DNA of 64,000 nucleotides from Kibdelosporangium sp. MJ126-NF4 (GCF_000826545.1 NZ_CDME01000014.1:496001-560000); one strand, 5' to 3'. Counted from the stretch's first letter, positions 50,001 through 57,282 are shown. The notes: generated by a model not told the origin, from the sequence alone. Translations and numbers: made by a program.

Positions 50001-51552
50001 CACCGAGCACGTCCGCCCAGATCAGCGCGAGCGTGCGCTCGACCGGGGTGCGTGGCTCGACCTGCGACGGACCGGCTTCGACCACCGGCGGTGGCAGTGC
50101 GGAGCGGTCCAGCTTCCCGTTGGGGCTCAGCGGGAACTCGGGCAGCACCATGAACGCCGCCGGAACCATGTAGTCGGGCAGCACGTCCGCGACCCAGGCC
50201 CGCAGGTCCGGGTCGCTGGTCGAGATCACGTACGCCACCAGCCGTTTGAGGCCCTGGTCGACGCGCGCGATCACCACCGCGCCGTCCACCTCGGGGTGCC
50301 TGCGCAGCACCGCCTCGATCTCGCCCGGCTCGATCCGGTGGCCGCGGATCTTGACCTGGTGGTCGGCGCGGCCGACGAACTCCAGTTCCCCGGAACTGTT
50401 CCAGCGCACCACGTCCCCGGTGCGGTACATCCGGCTGCCAGGTGGGCCGTAGGGATCGGCCACGAACCGGGCGGCGGTCAGGCCGGGCCTGTTGAGGTAG
50501 CCGCGTGCCAGGCCGACACCGGACACGTACAGCTCACCGGACTGGACCGGCCGCAAGGCGTCGTCCAGTACATATGTCGTGGTGTTCCAGATCGGGCCGC
50601 CGATCGGCGGGGGCCCGTCGCCCGGAACGAGCGGTGCGCTCCAGGTGGCGACCACGGTGCACTCGGTCGGTCCGTACGCGTTGATCATTCGACGGCCCGG
50701 GGCCCAGTGGCGCACCAGGTCCGCGTCGCACGCGTCGCCACCGACGATGAGACAACGGAAGTCCGGCAGTGCGGCGGCCACGGACGACGGCACGGTCGCC
50801 AGCGCGACCGGCGGGATCAGGGCGTGGGTGACACGCGCGCGGCCCAGCACTTCGGCAAGTTGTTCGCCCAACAGCGGACCGGGCGGCGGGACGACCATGG
50901 CCGCGCCCGCGGGCAGCGACATGCACAGTTCCAGCACGGAGGCGTCGAAGCTCGGCGAGGAGAACTGCAGCACACGATCCCCTGGCCGGACACCGAACCG
51001 GTCGATCTCCGCCGCGGCGAAGCTGGCCAGCCCCCGGTGGGTGACGACGACGCCTTTCGGACGGCCGGTCGAGCCGGAGGTGTAGATCACATAGGCGGGG
51101 TGGTCGACGGACACGTCCACCGCGGGCGGCGCCGACGGCATCTCGTCGATCGCCGGATCGCGCAGGTCGGCGCGGGTGAGTGTGAGCACGGGCGCGGCAT
51201 CGGCGAGCATCGTCGCGACGCGCTCCGCCGGGTAGTCGGGATCGATCGGCAGGAACGCGGCCCCCGCCTTCAGCACCGCCAGTTGAGCGACGATGATGTC
51301 GACCGATCGGGGCAGCAGCAGCGCGACGACGCGCTCGGGGCCGACACCCCTGGTGACGAGCAGGTGGGCCAGCCGGTTGGCTCGTTGTTCCAGTTCGGCG
51401 TATCTGACCGTGTCGTCGTCGTACCGTATCGCCGGTAACCCCGGCGTGCGCGAGACCTGCCGTTCGAACATCCGTTGAAATGTCTGCTGCGGGATACCGA
51501 CTTTTTCGCCCATGCCAAGGACAGTGTTGTTCGCCAGCATGATCAGGGGCAC
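44032..51552 (-). CDS. NRPS, three modules: A-T / C-T-E (no A domain) / C-A-T
   Basis: A 2506-residue peptide synthetase that starts the assembly line: it opens with an adenylation domain (~25-505) and T (~531) with no condensation domain before it. Module 2 has C (585-~965, HHIITDGW at ~708), then a ~40-residue linker, T (~1036) and E (1090-1495), but no adenylation domain. Module 3 is C (~1500-1930), A (~1940-2420), T (~2452). Pocket residues are DALLIGAVV for A1 (same as module 8) and DVFSVAAVY for A3; A1 resembles one published tyrosine-type code at 8 of 10 positions, A3 is unassigned. The last ~18 residues and the first ~27 of the next NRPS look like a docking pair. ATG 51552 follows the thioesterase gene by 65 bases. 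Confidence 0.95.
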   Translation of the reverse strand: MPLIMLANNTVLGMGEKVGIPQQTFQRMFERQVSRTPGLPAIRYDDDTVRYAELEQRANRLAHLLVTRGVGPERVVALLLPRSVDIIVAQLAVLKAGAAFLPIDPDYPAERVATMLADAAPVLTLTRADLRDPAIDEMPSAPPAVDVSVDHPAYVIYTSGSTGRPKGVVVTHRGLASFAAAEIDRFGVRPGDRVLQFSSPSFDASVLELCMSLPAGAAMVVPPPGPLLGEQLAEVLGRARVTHALIPPVALATVPSSVAAALPDFRCLIVGGDACDADLVRHWAPGRRMINAYGPTECTVVATWSAPLVPGDGPPPIGGPIWNTTTYVLDDALRPVQSGELYVSGVGLARGYLNRPGLTAARFVADPYGPPGSRMYRTGDVVRWNSSGELEFVGRADHQVKIRGHRIEPGEIEAVLRRHPEVDGAVVIARVDQGLKRLVAYVISTSDPDLRAWVADVLPDYMVPAAFMVLPEFPLSPNGKLDRSALPPPVVEAGPSQVEPRTPVERTLALIWADVLGVGQVGIEDDFGLLGGDSILSSRVLARIRTDLGVELPAHAVFNARTVAALAVLVPDAVAAEPIKRVERGHVYPLSPAQHRLWLQDDLVGAGNNTAIGVRITGCVDVERLRSALAVLVDRHEILRTTFDTTHGAPVQVIGADSEIPLYVSDSLACVETELGRPFDLRRGPLSRAVLVRLGADEHVLVLCQHHIITDGWSVDVLLDELWSAYAGDRDLPSLPIQYADFAVWQRGRDVGGQLAYWKRKLAGMRPLRLPVDRPRTARPGPSGAVHRSTLDADLVRRLTRMGQAHGTTLFTTLAAAVNVLLSGWTGERDIAIGSVSSGRHRTELDGVAGFFVNTLVLRSDVDPSARFADFVTQVRATVLEAFANEDVPFDQLDTDRLHAVVVLHNEIARPRTVESLRVRPYDLPRPYARFDLVVEFWPRGDELLLVLEYDKDLFEAATIERFSTWLRELLDAVVTDPDRLVGELGPRPTVVARQAAPSPGGYVAARTPVEATLVEIFAEVLGVPKVGVRDNFFELGGDSILAIRVVTKAKQAGITVTAKDIFERQTVAALATVAGAEQVTEVEQGPVVGVAPLTPIQRWFFDNHPVDPEHFNQSLVIELVADYDPEALEKAAVALFEHHDALRTRFETADGQRIQRVARTQDRILVGNGIDLASGPMLKAILIDRTTVLIAVHHLVVDGVSWRILLEDLNTAYQQVIRGETIDLGAKTTSFLDWSRLLAGSDFSADADYWNAVTDPGPLPVDGDGPNTVASTRSVTTRLTERETEALLRELPKRYHTRANDVLLSAVSRVLGRWAGRDDVLIDLEGHGREEFGGADLSRTVGWFTTMFPVALHVPENEWADTLKSVKEQLRAVPRNGLSYGVLGQRLHPQVSFNYLGRMDWPQGELYRGIGGLDLDASPAHHRYHLIDLVGKVERGCLELTWFYSANVHTTTTMETLSDELVAALRQITRAPGGGRTPSDFPLTDLTQDQVDRIGANAADMYPLTPMQAGMVFHDLSEPDEGTYFQQTTFVLSGVTNAMRLARAWQYVVGNTPVLRSSIVWQGVDEPLQVVRDDAVPPVTLLDWSRYDEARRARALRSLLAKDRAQGIDLAKAPLMRITLARLPGDEVRVLWTFHHVLLDGWSVFQVLNDVFARYTGAEVPDRPPFRDYVEWLRGRDDRPAEEYWRRVLGDFHAPTPLPYDRVSSRAPRSAARVPFELDESASAKLYEFAKRHRLTLNTVIQGVWAVLLSRYSGQRDVCFGATVSGRPADLPDGITGILINTLPVRSDVDSTATVADWLRALQEQQTEARQFEHLPLSRLQACSGVPGGVELFDSILVFENYPADSMHGLRITDMTAIEATNYSLSATIYPGRRLKIVLGFERDRFDENTVERISEHLGVLLDQLVGDPDRRLGELSILTATESAEIESWNDTGDDVPEITLAQMFQHQVARTPDTVAVRHTDGDLTYAELNARANQVARGLIAQGVGPERTVALSLPRTPDMVVAALAVLKAGGGYVPVDPAYPPDRQDMILADVKPICVLTEVIRDPALPCDNVTDEERIEPQRPDHLAYVIHTSGSTGRPKGVMVSHRSAVNLMHWAAANVGDLSHVLASTSLNFDVSVFEIFAPLMSGGSIELVQDLLVLAEQPWQGSLASGVPSVFANLLEGPGLRVDADVLVLAGEALPTRVFTALREAVPQAKVVNAYGPTEATVYATAWHSDGAEMPTIGRPVSNARAYVLDGSLRPMPVGAAGELYIGGAGVARGYFGKPGLTANRFMPDPFGSDGARMYQTGDVVRRRPDGTLEYVGRADHQVKVRGFRIEPGEIETVLTGHPSVASAVVVARSDRDRKHLVAYVVPADGQVDVDGLRSLAASRLPDYMVPAAFVVLDRLPLTSNGKLDRSALPAPDWSQTTRVDHVAPRTDTEKAVAEIWSAVLGVDRIGVADNFFDLGGDSIQSVLISARTNTAFDVSLTPRDVMTAQTVQALAETVEEHILRELERIAAGGE

Positions 51553-51617
51553 CTTTCATGCGCGTTCGTAGACCAGAGCCACCAGTTCGGGCAATGAACC
51601 ACGGTGGCAGTGGTGTA

Positions 51618-52922
51618 TTAGTGGCGGGCCAGCGCGAGCCTGCCGTTGACGTGGATTCGATCAATTTTCCCGGTTTCCGGGCACAGCAGGCACCGGCCCG
51701 CGTACAGCCGTTGGCCGGTCTGGATATCCCGGAGCGAGAATGTCAGATCATGGTGAAACGTGATTGTCGCCTGCTGGTCACCGTCGACCGCGAAGATCAG
51801 ATCGTCGGATATCGAATATTCCGTATCACCGTTCCAATAACTGCCATGACAGCCTGTCGGCGGCGGCAGGACGACGTCGGGCACGGCCGTCAACGAGCCA
51901 CTCGGGATGGGCAGGTCCCGGCGGCCCAGCTCGGCCACGACGTCGTCCCACAACCCCGCGCCCGCACTGGAATTGCAGGTCAAAGCGGCCACCGTGCCAC
52001 CGGCCGGGTCGATTCTGAGCTGGCACCACGTGCCGTCGCCGGTGCCGTCGTGCCCGACCCACGAGCCGAACACGGCGAGGCCGAGGCCCCACGCGTCGGC
52101 CAGGCCGAAGGCGTCGGCGACCGGGTGGCGCATCTGGCGAACCTGGTCGCGCGGCAGGATGCCATCACCGCCATCATCATCACGGCCGTCCAGCAGCATC
52201 CGGCCGAACGTGACCAGGTCGGTGGCGCTCGCGGCGATGGCACCGGCAGGCGCCTCGGCGAGCGTGATGTTCTGCGTGACGGGTCTGGCACGGCCCGCGT
52301 GACCGGTCGCGATGGGTCTCGCGGTGACCGGGCCGACCACGAACGCGGGCGCGATGCCCAACGGCCGCAGCAGGATCGACTCGACACAGGCGAACCACGA
52401 CATTCCCGTCACGGCCTCGGCCAGCCTGCCGAGCAGCACAAACCCGGCGTTCGAGTAGGAGAAGTCGCGGCCGGGCGGCTGGATCAGGCCGGTCCGCTCG
52501 ACCAGGCCGCGCATGGACGGCCCGCCGTCCGGGCCCGACTCCAGCCCGCCGGTGTGGCTGAGCAACTGCCGGGGCGTGACCTCGGCGATCGGCCGTCCCG
52601 CCGTCTCCGGCAGGTGGTCCCCGACCGGCTGGTCCAGCTCGATGTCGCCGTCCGCGACCAGTGCCATGGTCACGGCGGCGGTGAACACCTTGCCGATGGA
52701 CCCGACCGGGAAGGCCACCTCCGATGTGACCGGGCGCCCGGTGCCGTGTTCGGTCTCGCCGACGGACACGGCGGCCATCCGGCCGTTGTGCAGCACCGCG
52801 AACTGAGCCCCTGGTACCTGGTGTGCGGCTGCCAGCGCGGCGACCGCCTCGGAAAGATCGGCCGAATCAATACGGCCCACTTCCGCTAATCCCCCACCAC
52901 CGTCCTCCGATGCGGATAACAC
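51618..52922 (-). CDS. Stand-alone PBP-type thioesterase/cyclase (serine beta-lactamase superfamily)
   Basis: A 434-residue serine hydrolase of the penicillin-binding-protein/class C beta-lactamase fold. The motifs are Ser75-x-x-Lys78 (SIGK), Tyr156-Ser-Asn158 and His291-Asp-Gly293. After ~340 there is a beta-rich domain ending in a GRLAL strand, in the place of the lipocalin-like domain of SurE. PBP-type thioesterases such as SurE (surugamide) release and cyclise peptides from NRPSs that end in E without a TE, joining a C-terminal D residue to an N-terminal L residue. Exactly that NRPS follows downstream. No signal peptide, so cytoplasmic, unlike a true PBP or secreted beta-lactamase. GTG 52922 has GAGGG upstream; GTG 52880 is an alternative. 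Confidence 0.82.
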   Translation of the reverse strand: MLSASEDGGGGLAEVGRIDSADLSEAVAALAAAHQVPGAQFAVLHNGRMAAVSVGETEHGTGRPVTSEVAFPVGSIGKVFTAAVTMALVADGDIELDQPVGDHLPETAGRPIAEVTPRQLLSHTGGLESGPDGGPSMRGLVERTGLIQPPGRDFSYSNAGFVLLGRLAEAVTGMSWFACVESILLRPLGIAPAFVVGPVTARPIATGHAGRARPVTQNITLAEAPAGAIAASATDLVTFGRMLLDGRDDDGGDGILPRDQVRQMRHPVADAFGLADAWGLGLAVFGSWVGHDGTGDGTWCQLRIDPAGGTVAALTCNSSAGAGLWDDVVAELGRRDLPIPSGSLTAVPDVVLPPPTGCHGSYWNGDTEYSISDDLIFAVDGDQQATITFHHDLTFSLRDIQTGQRLYAGRCLLCPETGKIDRIHVNGRLALARH

Positions 52923-53399
52923 CGATATCCCTCTCGTCCACTCCCAATGATTCGAACGGTTTCCCCGCTGCCGGAAGACCTACACATTTCCGCACAAACC
53001 CCGTTCGACGACTCCCAACGCACATCCACTGTGCCTCCGTGCCCAACATCGCTTACACCGCCATTAGTGGTTGTGTCGTTCATGAAACTAGTGATTGAAA
53101 CCGAAAGCAGTTATGACTGCGGACGCTGCGGAGTGGACGCGCCCCGAATCTTGCCTCCACTGGCCTCGTTTAGCATCGACCGACAGCGGGCACCGGCAGG
53201 GCGATCATCACTGCGCGTCACGCTATCGCACTGATCTATGGTTCGTTACCGATAAATTTCCGCTATACCGCCACTGCGTGTGACAATCGTCCGAACAGGC
53301 GCTTAATCCCATTTTTTGGACCGTTCCACGAACGGGTTTAGTGGATCATGTCGTGGGCTGTCCGGCTCCGGCCGCGGGAGCACATCTAGACTGGGGCTC
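52923..53399. promoter_or_regulatory. Promoter and candidate operator region of the NRPS operon
   Basis: 477 bases without a gene, between the divergent thioesterase and VTT genes, and the only large non-coding region next to the NRPS operon, so it should hold its promoter. It contains ACTCCCAATG at 52940-52949 and ACTCCCAACG at 53011-53020. Between them TCGAACGG (52952-52959) faces its complement CCGTTCGA (53001-53008). Further on, CCGTTC-CAC-GAACGG (53321-53335) is a perfect 6-bp inverted repeat. These shared CCGTTC half-sites look like binding sites for one regulator. Confidence 0.45.
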
Positions 53400-54071
53400 A
53401 TGCCGCGAGTTCGTGCCGCGCTGGCCGTCGGTCTGCTCGCGGTGTTGATAGCCGCCGCGTTCGTGTTGCCCGTGCCGGGACCGAGCGACGTGCGGACGTG
53501 GGCGCTCGGCGCGGGCGCCGCCGCTCCCCTGCTGATGTTCGGCACGTACGTCATCGCCACGATCGTGCCCATCCCGCGGACGGTGTTCTCGCTCGCCTCC
53601 GGGCTTCTGCTCGGCCCGCTTCACGGTGTGCTCGTGGCGATGTCCGCGACGGCGCTCAGTGCGGTACTCGGATTCACGCTCGCGCGGTGGGCTGGACGCA
53701 GGTTGGTCGCGCGGCACTTGGACAAAGCCGCCGTACGGACGGTCGACGAGAAGCTCACCGGCGGCGGCTGGCTGGCGGTGGCATCGCTGCGGCTGATCCC
53801 GCTCGTGCCGTTCACCCCGATGAACTACTGCTGTGGTGTGTCGTCCGTGCGGTTGCTGCCGTTCCTCGCGGGCACCGTGGTGGGAAGCCTGCCGGGCACG
53901 ACCGCGGCTGTGCTCATCGGCGACACGCTCACCGGTTTCGGCAACCCGACCGGGCTGATCATCTCCGGCGCCTGCGCGTTGATCGGCGCGGCCGGGCTGC
54001 TGTGGGTCATCCGGCGCTCGCCGGTCACCGCTCCGACTGAGGTCCCGGTTCAGCCGGATCGCGTGTCATGA
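53400..54071 (+). CDS. VTT-domain (TVP38/TMEM64, DedA-like) membrane protein
   Basis: A 223-residue membrane protein with about five helices and the VTT core: a PRTVFSLASGLLLGP-like stretch (~64), then an F-x-x-A-R-W-A-G segment, LRLIPLVPFTPMNY (~130) and a GSLPGTT motif (~160). The family acts in phospholipid or membrane-lipid movement. ATG 53400 has no ribosome site, but TAGACT lies 7 bases before it, which fits a leaderless message. Its last 47 bases overlap the convergent gene ending at 54025. Confidence 0.85.
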   Translation: MPRVRAALAVGLLAVLIAAAFVLPVPGPSDVRTWALGAGAAAPLLMFGTYVIATIVPIPRTVFSLASGLLLGPLHGVLVAMSATALSAVLGFTLARWAGRRLVARHLDKAAVRTVDEKLTGGGWLAVASLRLIPLVPFTPMNYCCGVSSVRLLPFLAGTVVGSLPGTTAAVLIGDTLTGFGNPTGLIISGACALIGAAGLLWVIRRSPVTAPTEVPVQPDRVS

Positions 54072-54456
54072 GCTGAGACCGGTACGCCTGGAACTCCGCC
54101 CAGCCCGTGGTGTCGACGTCCCTGAGGACCTTGCCGGTCCACAGGTCGATCGCGCCGCAGGCCAACTGCCGGGCCACGGCCAGCACAGGTGGGAGCACGT
54201 CGTCCCCGTTGCCCCGCGTCTGCAGGATGAGCGACACCACCGGGTCGTCCTCACCGAGGTAGGTCTCGAGGAACCATCCCGGCCCCGCCGCCGACGCCCA
54301 GCCGGGCTCGGCGACACCGAAATCCGGCAGCGTCGAGCCCAGCACCGAACACACGTGCTCGCGGGACCCGAGGTCCTCGGGGCAGAAGCCGTCTGGCAGC
54401 TGCTCGATCGCCGCGATGTCCCCAGGTACTCGCAACAACAAGATGTCCCAGCTCAC
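54025..54456 (-). CDS. Hypothetical protein, unrecognised
   Basis: A 143-residue acidic protein. It starts with a beta-like segment SWDILLLRVPGDI and contains an LPDFGVAEPGW stretch and a LACGAIDLWTG stretch. This pattern recalls small immunity-type or unannotated actinomycete proteins, but I cannot name a family. GTG 54456 is the only reasonable start, 19 bases after the SRPBCC stop; no clear ribosome site. Its 3' end overlaps the VTT gene by 47 bases on the opposite strand. Confidence 0.65.
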   Translation of the reverse strand: MSWDILLLRVPGDIAAIEQLPDGFCPEDLGSREHVCSVLGSTLPDFGVAEPGWASAAGPGWFLETYLGEDDPVVSLILQTRGNGDDVLPPVLAVARQLACGAIDLWTGKVLRDVDTTGWAEFQAYRSQLMTRDPAEPGPQSER

Positions 54457-54475
54457 GGCCGGGACGATAGCGATA

Positions 54476-54907
54476 TCAGTCGACCAACTGGGCCAGTTTC
54501 TCCAACGACTTGTGCAGGTCGCCCTTGAGCGTTCTGCCCACCGCCGCCGAGATCGGGCCGAACATGCCCGGCCCGGTGAACTCCACATCCAACTCGCCCT
54601 TGGCGCCGTCGCCGTCCGGCCGCAACTTCAGCTCCAGCAACGCCTTCACGCCTGCCTTGCCCTCACCGGACAGCGTCATACCGTTGGGCGGGTCGTAGGA
54701 GGTCACCGACCAGGTGATGCGGTTTCGCAGTCCTTTCACCGATATCACCGATGTCAGTACAGTGCCCGTCTTGATCTCGCTGGGCACATCGCCTCGCCAG
54801 CCTTCGTGCAACGCGAGCCACTCACCGAACCGGGACAGATCCGACGCGGTCGCCCACGCCTGGTCCGGCCTGACTGGCATCGAGGCGGAAACGCTCACCT
54901 TGGTCAC
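54476..54907 (-). CDS. SRPBCC (START-like) family protein
   Basis: A 143-residue polyketide-cyclase/START-fold protein: the start MTKVSVSASMPV with PDQAWATASDLSRFGEW, and a C-terminal helix HKSLEKLAQLVD, match type II toxin-like/SRPBCC members that bind a hydrophobic ligand. The sequence GLRNRITWSV supports the beta sheet. ATG 54907 is followed downstream by the unknown gene at 19 bases. Ligand unknown; no biosynthetic context beyond menC upstream. Confidence 0.8.
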   Translation of the reverse strand: MTKVSVSASMPVRPDQAWATASDLSRFGEWLALHEGWRGDVPSEIKTGTVLTSVISVKGLRNRITWSVTSYDPPNGMTLSGEGKAGVKALLELKLRPDGDGAKGELDVEFTGPGMFGPISAAVGRTLKGDLHKSLEKLAQLVD

Positions 54908-54967
54908 GGCTTCCTCCTTACGGTCGCAAGGACGGTACCGCCAATCGGCCGACTACGCGCGCCCCGA

Positions 54968-55924
54968 TCAGGCGATCATGAACCGCGCCACCCGGTCGAG
55001 CCTGGCCAGCCACCACTCGACCCGCTCGGGATCCGTCTCGTCGAACCGGCCCGGCACAGGCGGCCCCGGGGCCCGGACCTCGATGAACCCGTCGACCGGG
55101 ACCAGTGAGTCGGCCACGACATCGCCTGTCAGCAACGACAACGTGCCCAGACCACACGCGAAGTCCAGTGACGGCAGCGCGGCGGCCAGCGCGACCTGCG
55201 CGGCGAGGCCGACACTGGTCTCCAGCGCGGACGACACCACGCACGGCAGCCCGGCAGCCTCGGCGACCCGCAGCGACCGGCGGACACCACCCAACGGGGT
55301 GCACTTGATCACCGCGATGTCCGCGGCGCCCGCGACCGCCACTCGCATCGGGTCCTCGGCGCGGCGGATCGACTCGTCCGCGGCGATCGGGACGTCGACC
55401 CGGCGGCGTACCTCGGCGAGTTCCTCGATGCTCGGGCACGGCTGCTCGACGTACTCCAGGCCGCCCGCCGCCCTGTCCAGCGCGCGGATGTGCGTCACCG
55501 CCGTGTCCACATCCCACACCGCGTTGGCGTCCACCCGGATCTTTCCCGCCGGTCCCAGCGCATCCCGGACCGCCTCGACCCGAGCGACGTCCTCGGCGAG
55601 CGACCCGGGATGGTCGGCGACCTTGATTTTCGCGGTCCGGCAACCGGAACCGGCGGTGATCTCGTGCGCGCGTTCCGGGCCGACAGCGGGAACCGTGCAG
55701 TTGACCGGAATCCGCGTACGGACCGGCTCCGGCCAGCCGACCGTGCACTGTTCCACCGCTGTGGCCAGCCAAGACGCGGCCTCGGCGTCGTCGTACTCGG
55801 TGAACGGGCAGAACTCGCCCCAGCCAGCCGGGCCTTCGAGCAGCACGCCTTCGCGCACCGTGATGCCGCGGAACCTGGTGCGCATCGGGATCGAGTAGAC
55901 CCTGGCCTGGGTGAACGGAGTCAC
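54968..55924 (-). CDS. menC: o-Succinylbenzoate synthase
   Basis: A 318-residue enolase-superfamily enzyme that dehydrates SHCHC to o-succinylbenzoate in menaquinone synthesis. Visible residues are the catalytic KxK (Lys99, Lys101), metal ligands Asp132 (VDAN), Glu160 (VEQP) and Asp183 (ADES), and the second catalytic Lys207 (IKCTPLGG). GTG 55924 overlaps the glutathione-peroxidase stop (GTGA). It stands apart from other men genes here. Some members of this family are N-acylamino-acid racemases, but length and motifs suit MenC. Confidence 0.87.
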   Translation of the reverse strand: MTPFTQARVYSIPMRTRFRGITVREGVLLEGPAGWGEFCPFTEYDDAEAASWLATAVEQCTVGWPEPVRTRIPVNCTVPAVGPERAHEITAGSGCRTAKIKVADHPGSLAEDVARVEAVRDALGPAGKIRVDANAVWDVDTAVTHIRALDRAAGGLEYVEQPCPSIEELAEVRRRVDVPIAADESIRRAEDPMRVAVAGAADIAVIKCTPLGGVRRSLRVAEAAGLPCVVSSALETSVGLAAQVALAAALPSLDFACGLGTLSLLTGDVVADSLVPVDGFIEVRAPGPPVPGRFDETDPERVEWWLARLDRVARFMIA

Positions 55925-56397
55925 CGGGGAAGCTGCGCCTCGATGGCCGAGCGGATCCTGGCGTCACCGGGCTCGACGGACGGCCGGAAGCGCGCGAGGA
56001 CGCCGCCCTTGGCCGAGAGCAGGAACTTCTCGAAGTTCCACTGGATGTCCCCGGCCTGGCCGTCCTCGTCGGCGTGCTCGGTCAGCTCGGCGTACAGCGG
56101 GTGCTTTCCCGGCCCGTTGACCTCCAGTTTCTCGGTCAGCGGGAAGCTCACGCCGTACGTGGTGGAGCAGAACGTCCCGATGTCCTCGGCACTGCCGGGC
56201 TCCTGGCCGCCGAACTGGTTGCACGGCACGCCGATCACGGTGAACCCACGCGGCCCGTACTCCTTCTGGAGTTGCTCCAGCGCGGTGTACTGCGGCGTCA
56301 GTCCACATTTGGAGGCCACGTTGACCACCAGTGCGACCTTCCCCCCGGTCAACTCGTCCCAGGTGGTCGTTGTGCCGTCCAAGGTCGTGATCTTCAC
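55921..56397 (-). CDS. Glutathione peroxidase family (thiol peroxidase)
   Basis: A 158-residue peroxidase with Cys31 in ASKCGLTPQY as the peroxidatic residue, Gln in CNQFGGQEP and Trp in IQWNFEKFL, the catalytic tetrad region. As a Cys-type bacterial member it probably uses thioredoxin or mycothiol-linked reductants instead of glutathione. GTG 56397 has AGAGGAGG upstream. It lies 12 bases after the TIM-barrel gene and overlaps menC by 4. Confidence 0.94.
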   Translation of the reverse strand: MKITTLDGTTTTWDELTGGKVALVVNVASKCGLTPQYTALEQLQKEYGPRGFTVIGVPCNQFGGQEPGSAEDIGTFCSTTYGVSFPLTEKLEVNGPGKHPLYAELTEHADEDGQAGDIQWNFEKFLLSAKGGVLARFRPSVEPGDARIRSAIEAQLPR

Positions 56398-56409
56398 GCG
56401 CTGCCTCCT

Positions 56410-57276
56410 CTAGAACCTGACCTTGGCAAGGTACTCCTGGCCACGCCGGGCTGTCAGCAGTGGATCACGCGGGGTGTCGTGCTCCACGACGTACTCGCGG
56501 ATCCCGGACTGGGCGTACCGGGCGAAGATCCGCGGGAAGTCGATGGTGCCGTAGCCGAGGTCCTCGAAGGACCCGTTGGCGGCCATGTCCTTGACGTGGA
56601 ACACCGGGAACCGGCCGGGGTGGCGTTCGAAGTACGCCACCGGGTCGTGTCCCGCCTTGATGATCCAGTACAGGTCCAGTTCGAAGTTGACAAACCTGGC
56701 GTCGGTCTGCTCGACGAGGATGTCGTAGAGGACCTTGCCGTCCACCTTGAGGAAGTCGACGTCGTGGTTGTGGAACAAGAACTTCATGCCCGCGCTGCGG
56801 CAGCGGGTGCCCCATTCCTGGAACTTCGCGGCCACGTGTGTGTATCCGGCCACTGTCCGCAGGGAACCGGGCAGCGACGGCACGACCACGTACCGGACGC
56901 CGAGGATCCTGGCGATCTCCAGTTCCCGCTGGACGTTCGCGTTCATCGCGTCCCAGCTGGTGTGCGTGAGGACCGCGCGCACACCAGCCGTGTCCAGCAT
57001 GTCCCGGAACTTCTCCGGTGCGTGGCCGTACAGTCCGCTCACACCCACGGTCGCGTAACCCATGTCGCCGAGGGCATTGAGCGTCCCCTGTGGATCAGTG
57101 GCCATGATGGTGCGGACGGTGTACAGCTGGATCCCGATGTGGTCGAGCGGGACCCGCGTTGGGTCTGCGGAGTGCGGCGACTGGTCAGCCGCCGCACTCG
57201 TCCCACACAGACCACCCGCGACAGCTGTGGTTCCCAAGGCGACCTTGAGGAAGCCACGTCGTGAGGTAGTCATCAT
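56410..57276 (-). CDS. Tat-exported sugar phosphate isomerase/epimerase (xylose-isomerase-like TIM barrel)
   Basis: A 288-residue protein. The N-terminus has a twin-arginine signal SRRGFLKVALG. The mature part is an AP-endonuclease-2/xylose-isomerase-like barrel: LYTVR, FHNHDVDF (metal ligands), FELDLYW, FPVFHVKDM and the late YVVEHD. Exported members of this family usually accompany ThuA and sugar-dehydrogenase proteins, as here, in sugar breakdown outside the membrane. It follows the ThuA-dehydrogenase gene by 6 bases. Substrate not predictable. Confidence 0.9.
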   Translation of the reverse strand: MMTTSRRGFLKVALGTTAVAGGLCGTSAAADQSPHSADPTRVPLDHIGIQLYTVRTIMATDPQGTLNALGDMGYATVGVSGLYGHAPEKFRDMLDTAGVRAVLTHTSWDAMNANVQRELEIARILGVRYVVVPSLPGSLRTVAGYTHVAAKFQEWGTRCRSAGMKFLFHNHDVDFLKVDGKVLYDILVEQTDARFVNFELDLYWIIKAGHDPVAYFERHPGRFPVFHVKDMAANGSFEDLGYGTIDFPRIFARYAQSGIREYVVEHDTPRDPLLTARRGQEYLAKVRF

Positions 57277-57282
57277 CGACCC

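Noticed and set aside
26000..51500. Many long plus-strand open frames (400-800 codons) opposite the NRPS genes
   Set aside because: They lie exactly opposite conserved NRPS codons, have Arg/Val/His-rich composition and no domain. High GC makes the antisense frame open.
51618..52922. Reading this gene as a beta-lactamase resistance gene
   Set aside because: No export signal, it is first in the NRPS operon, and the NRPS lacks its own thioesterase; a release/cyclisation role explains this better.
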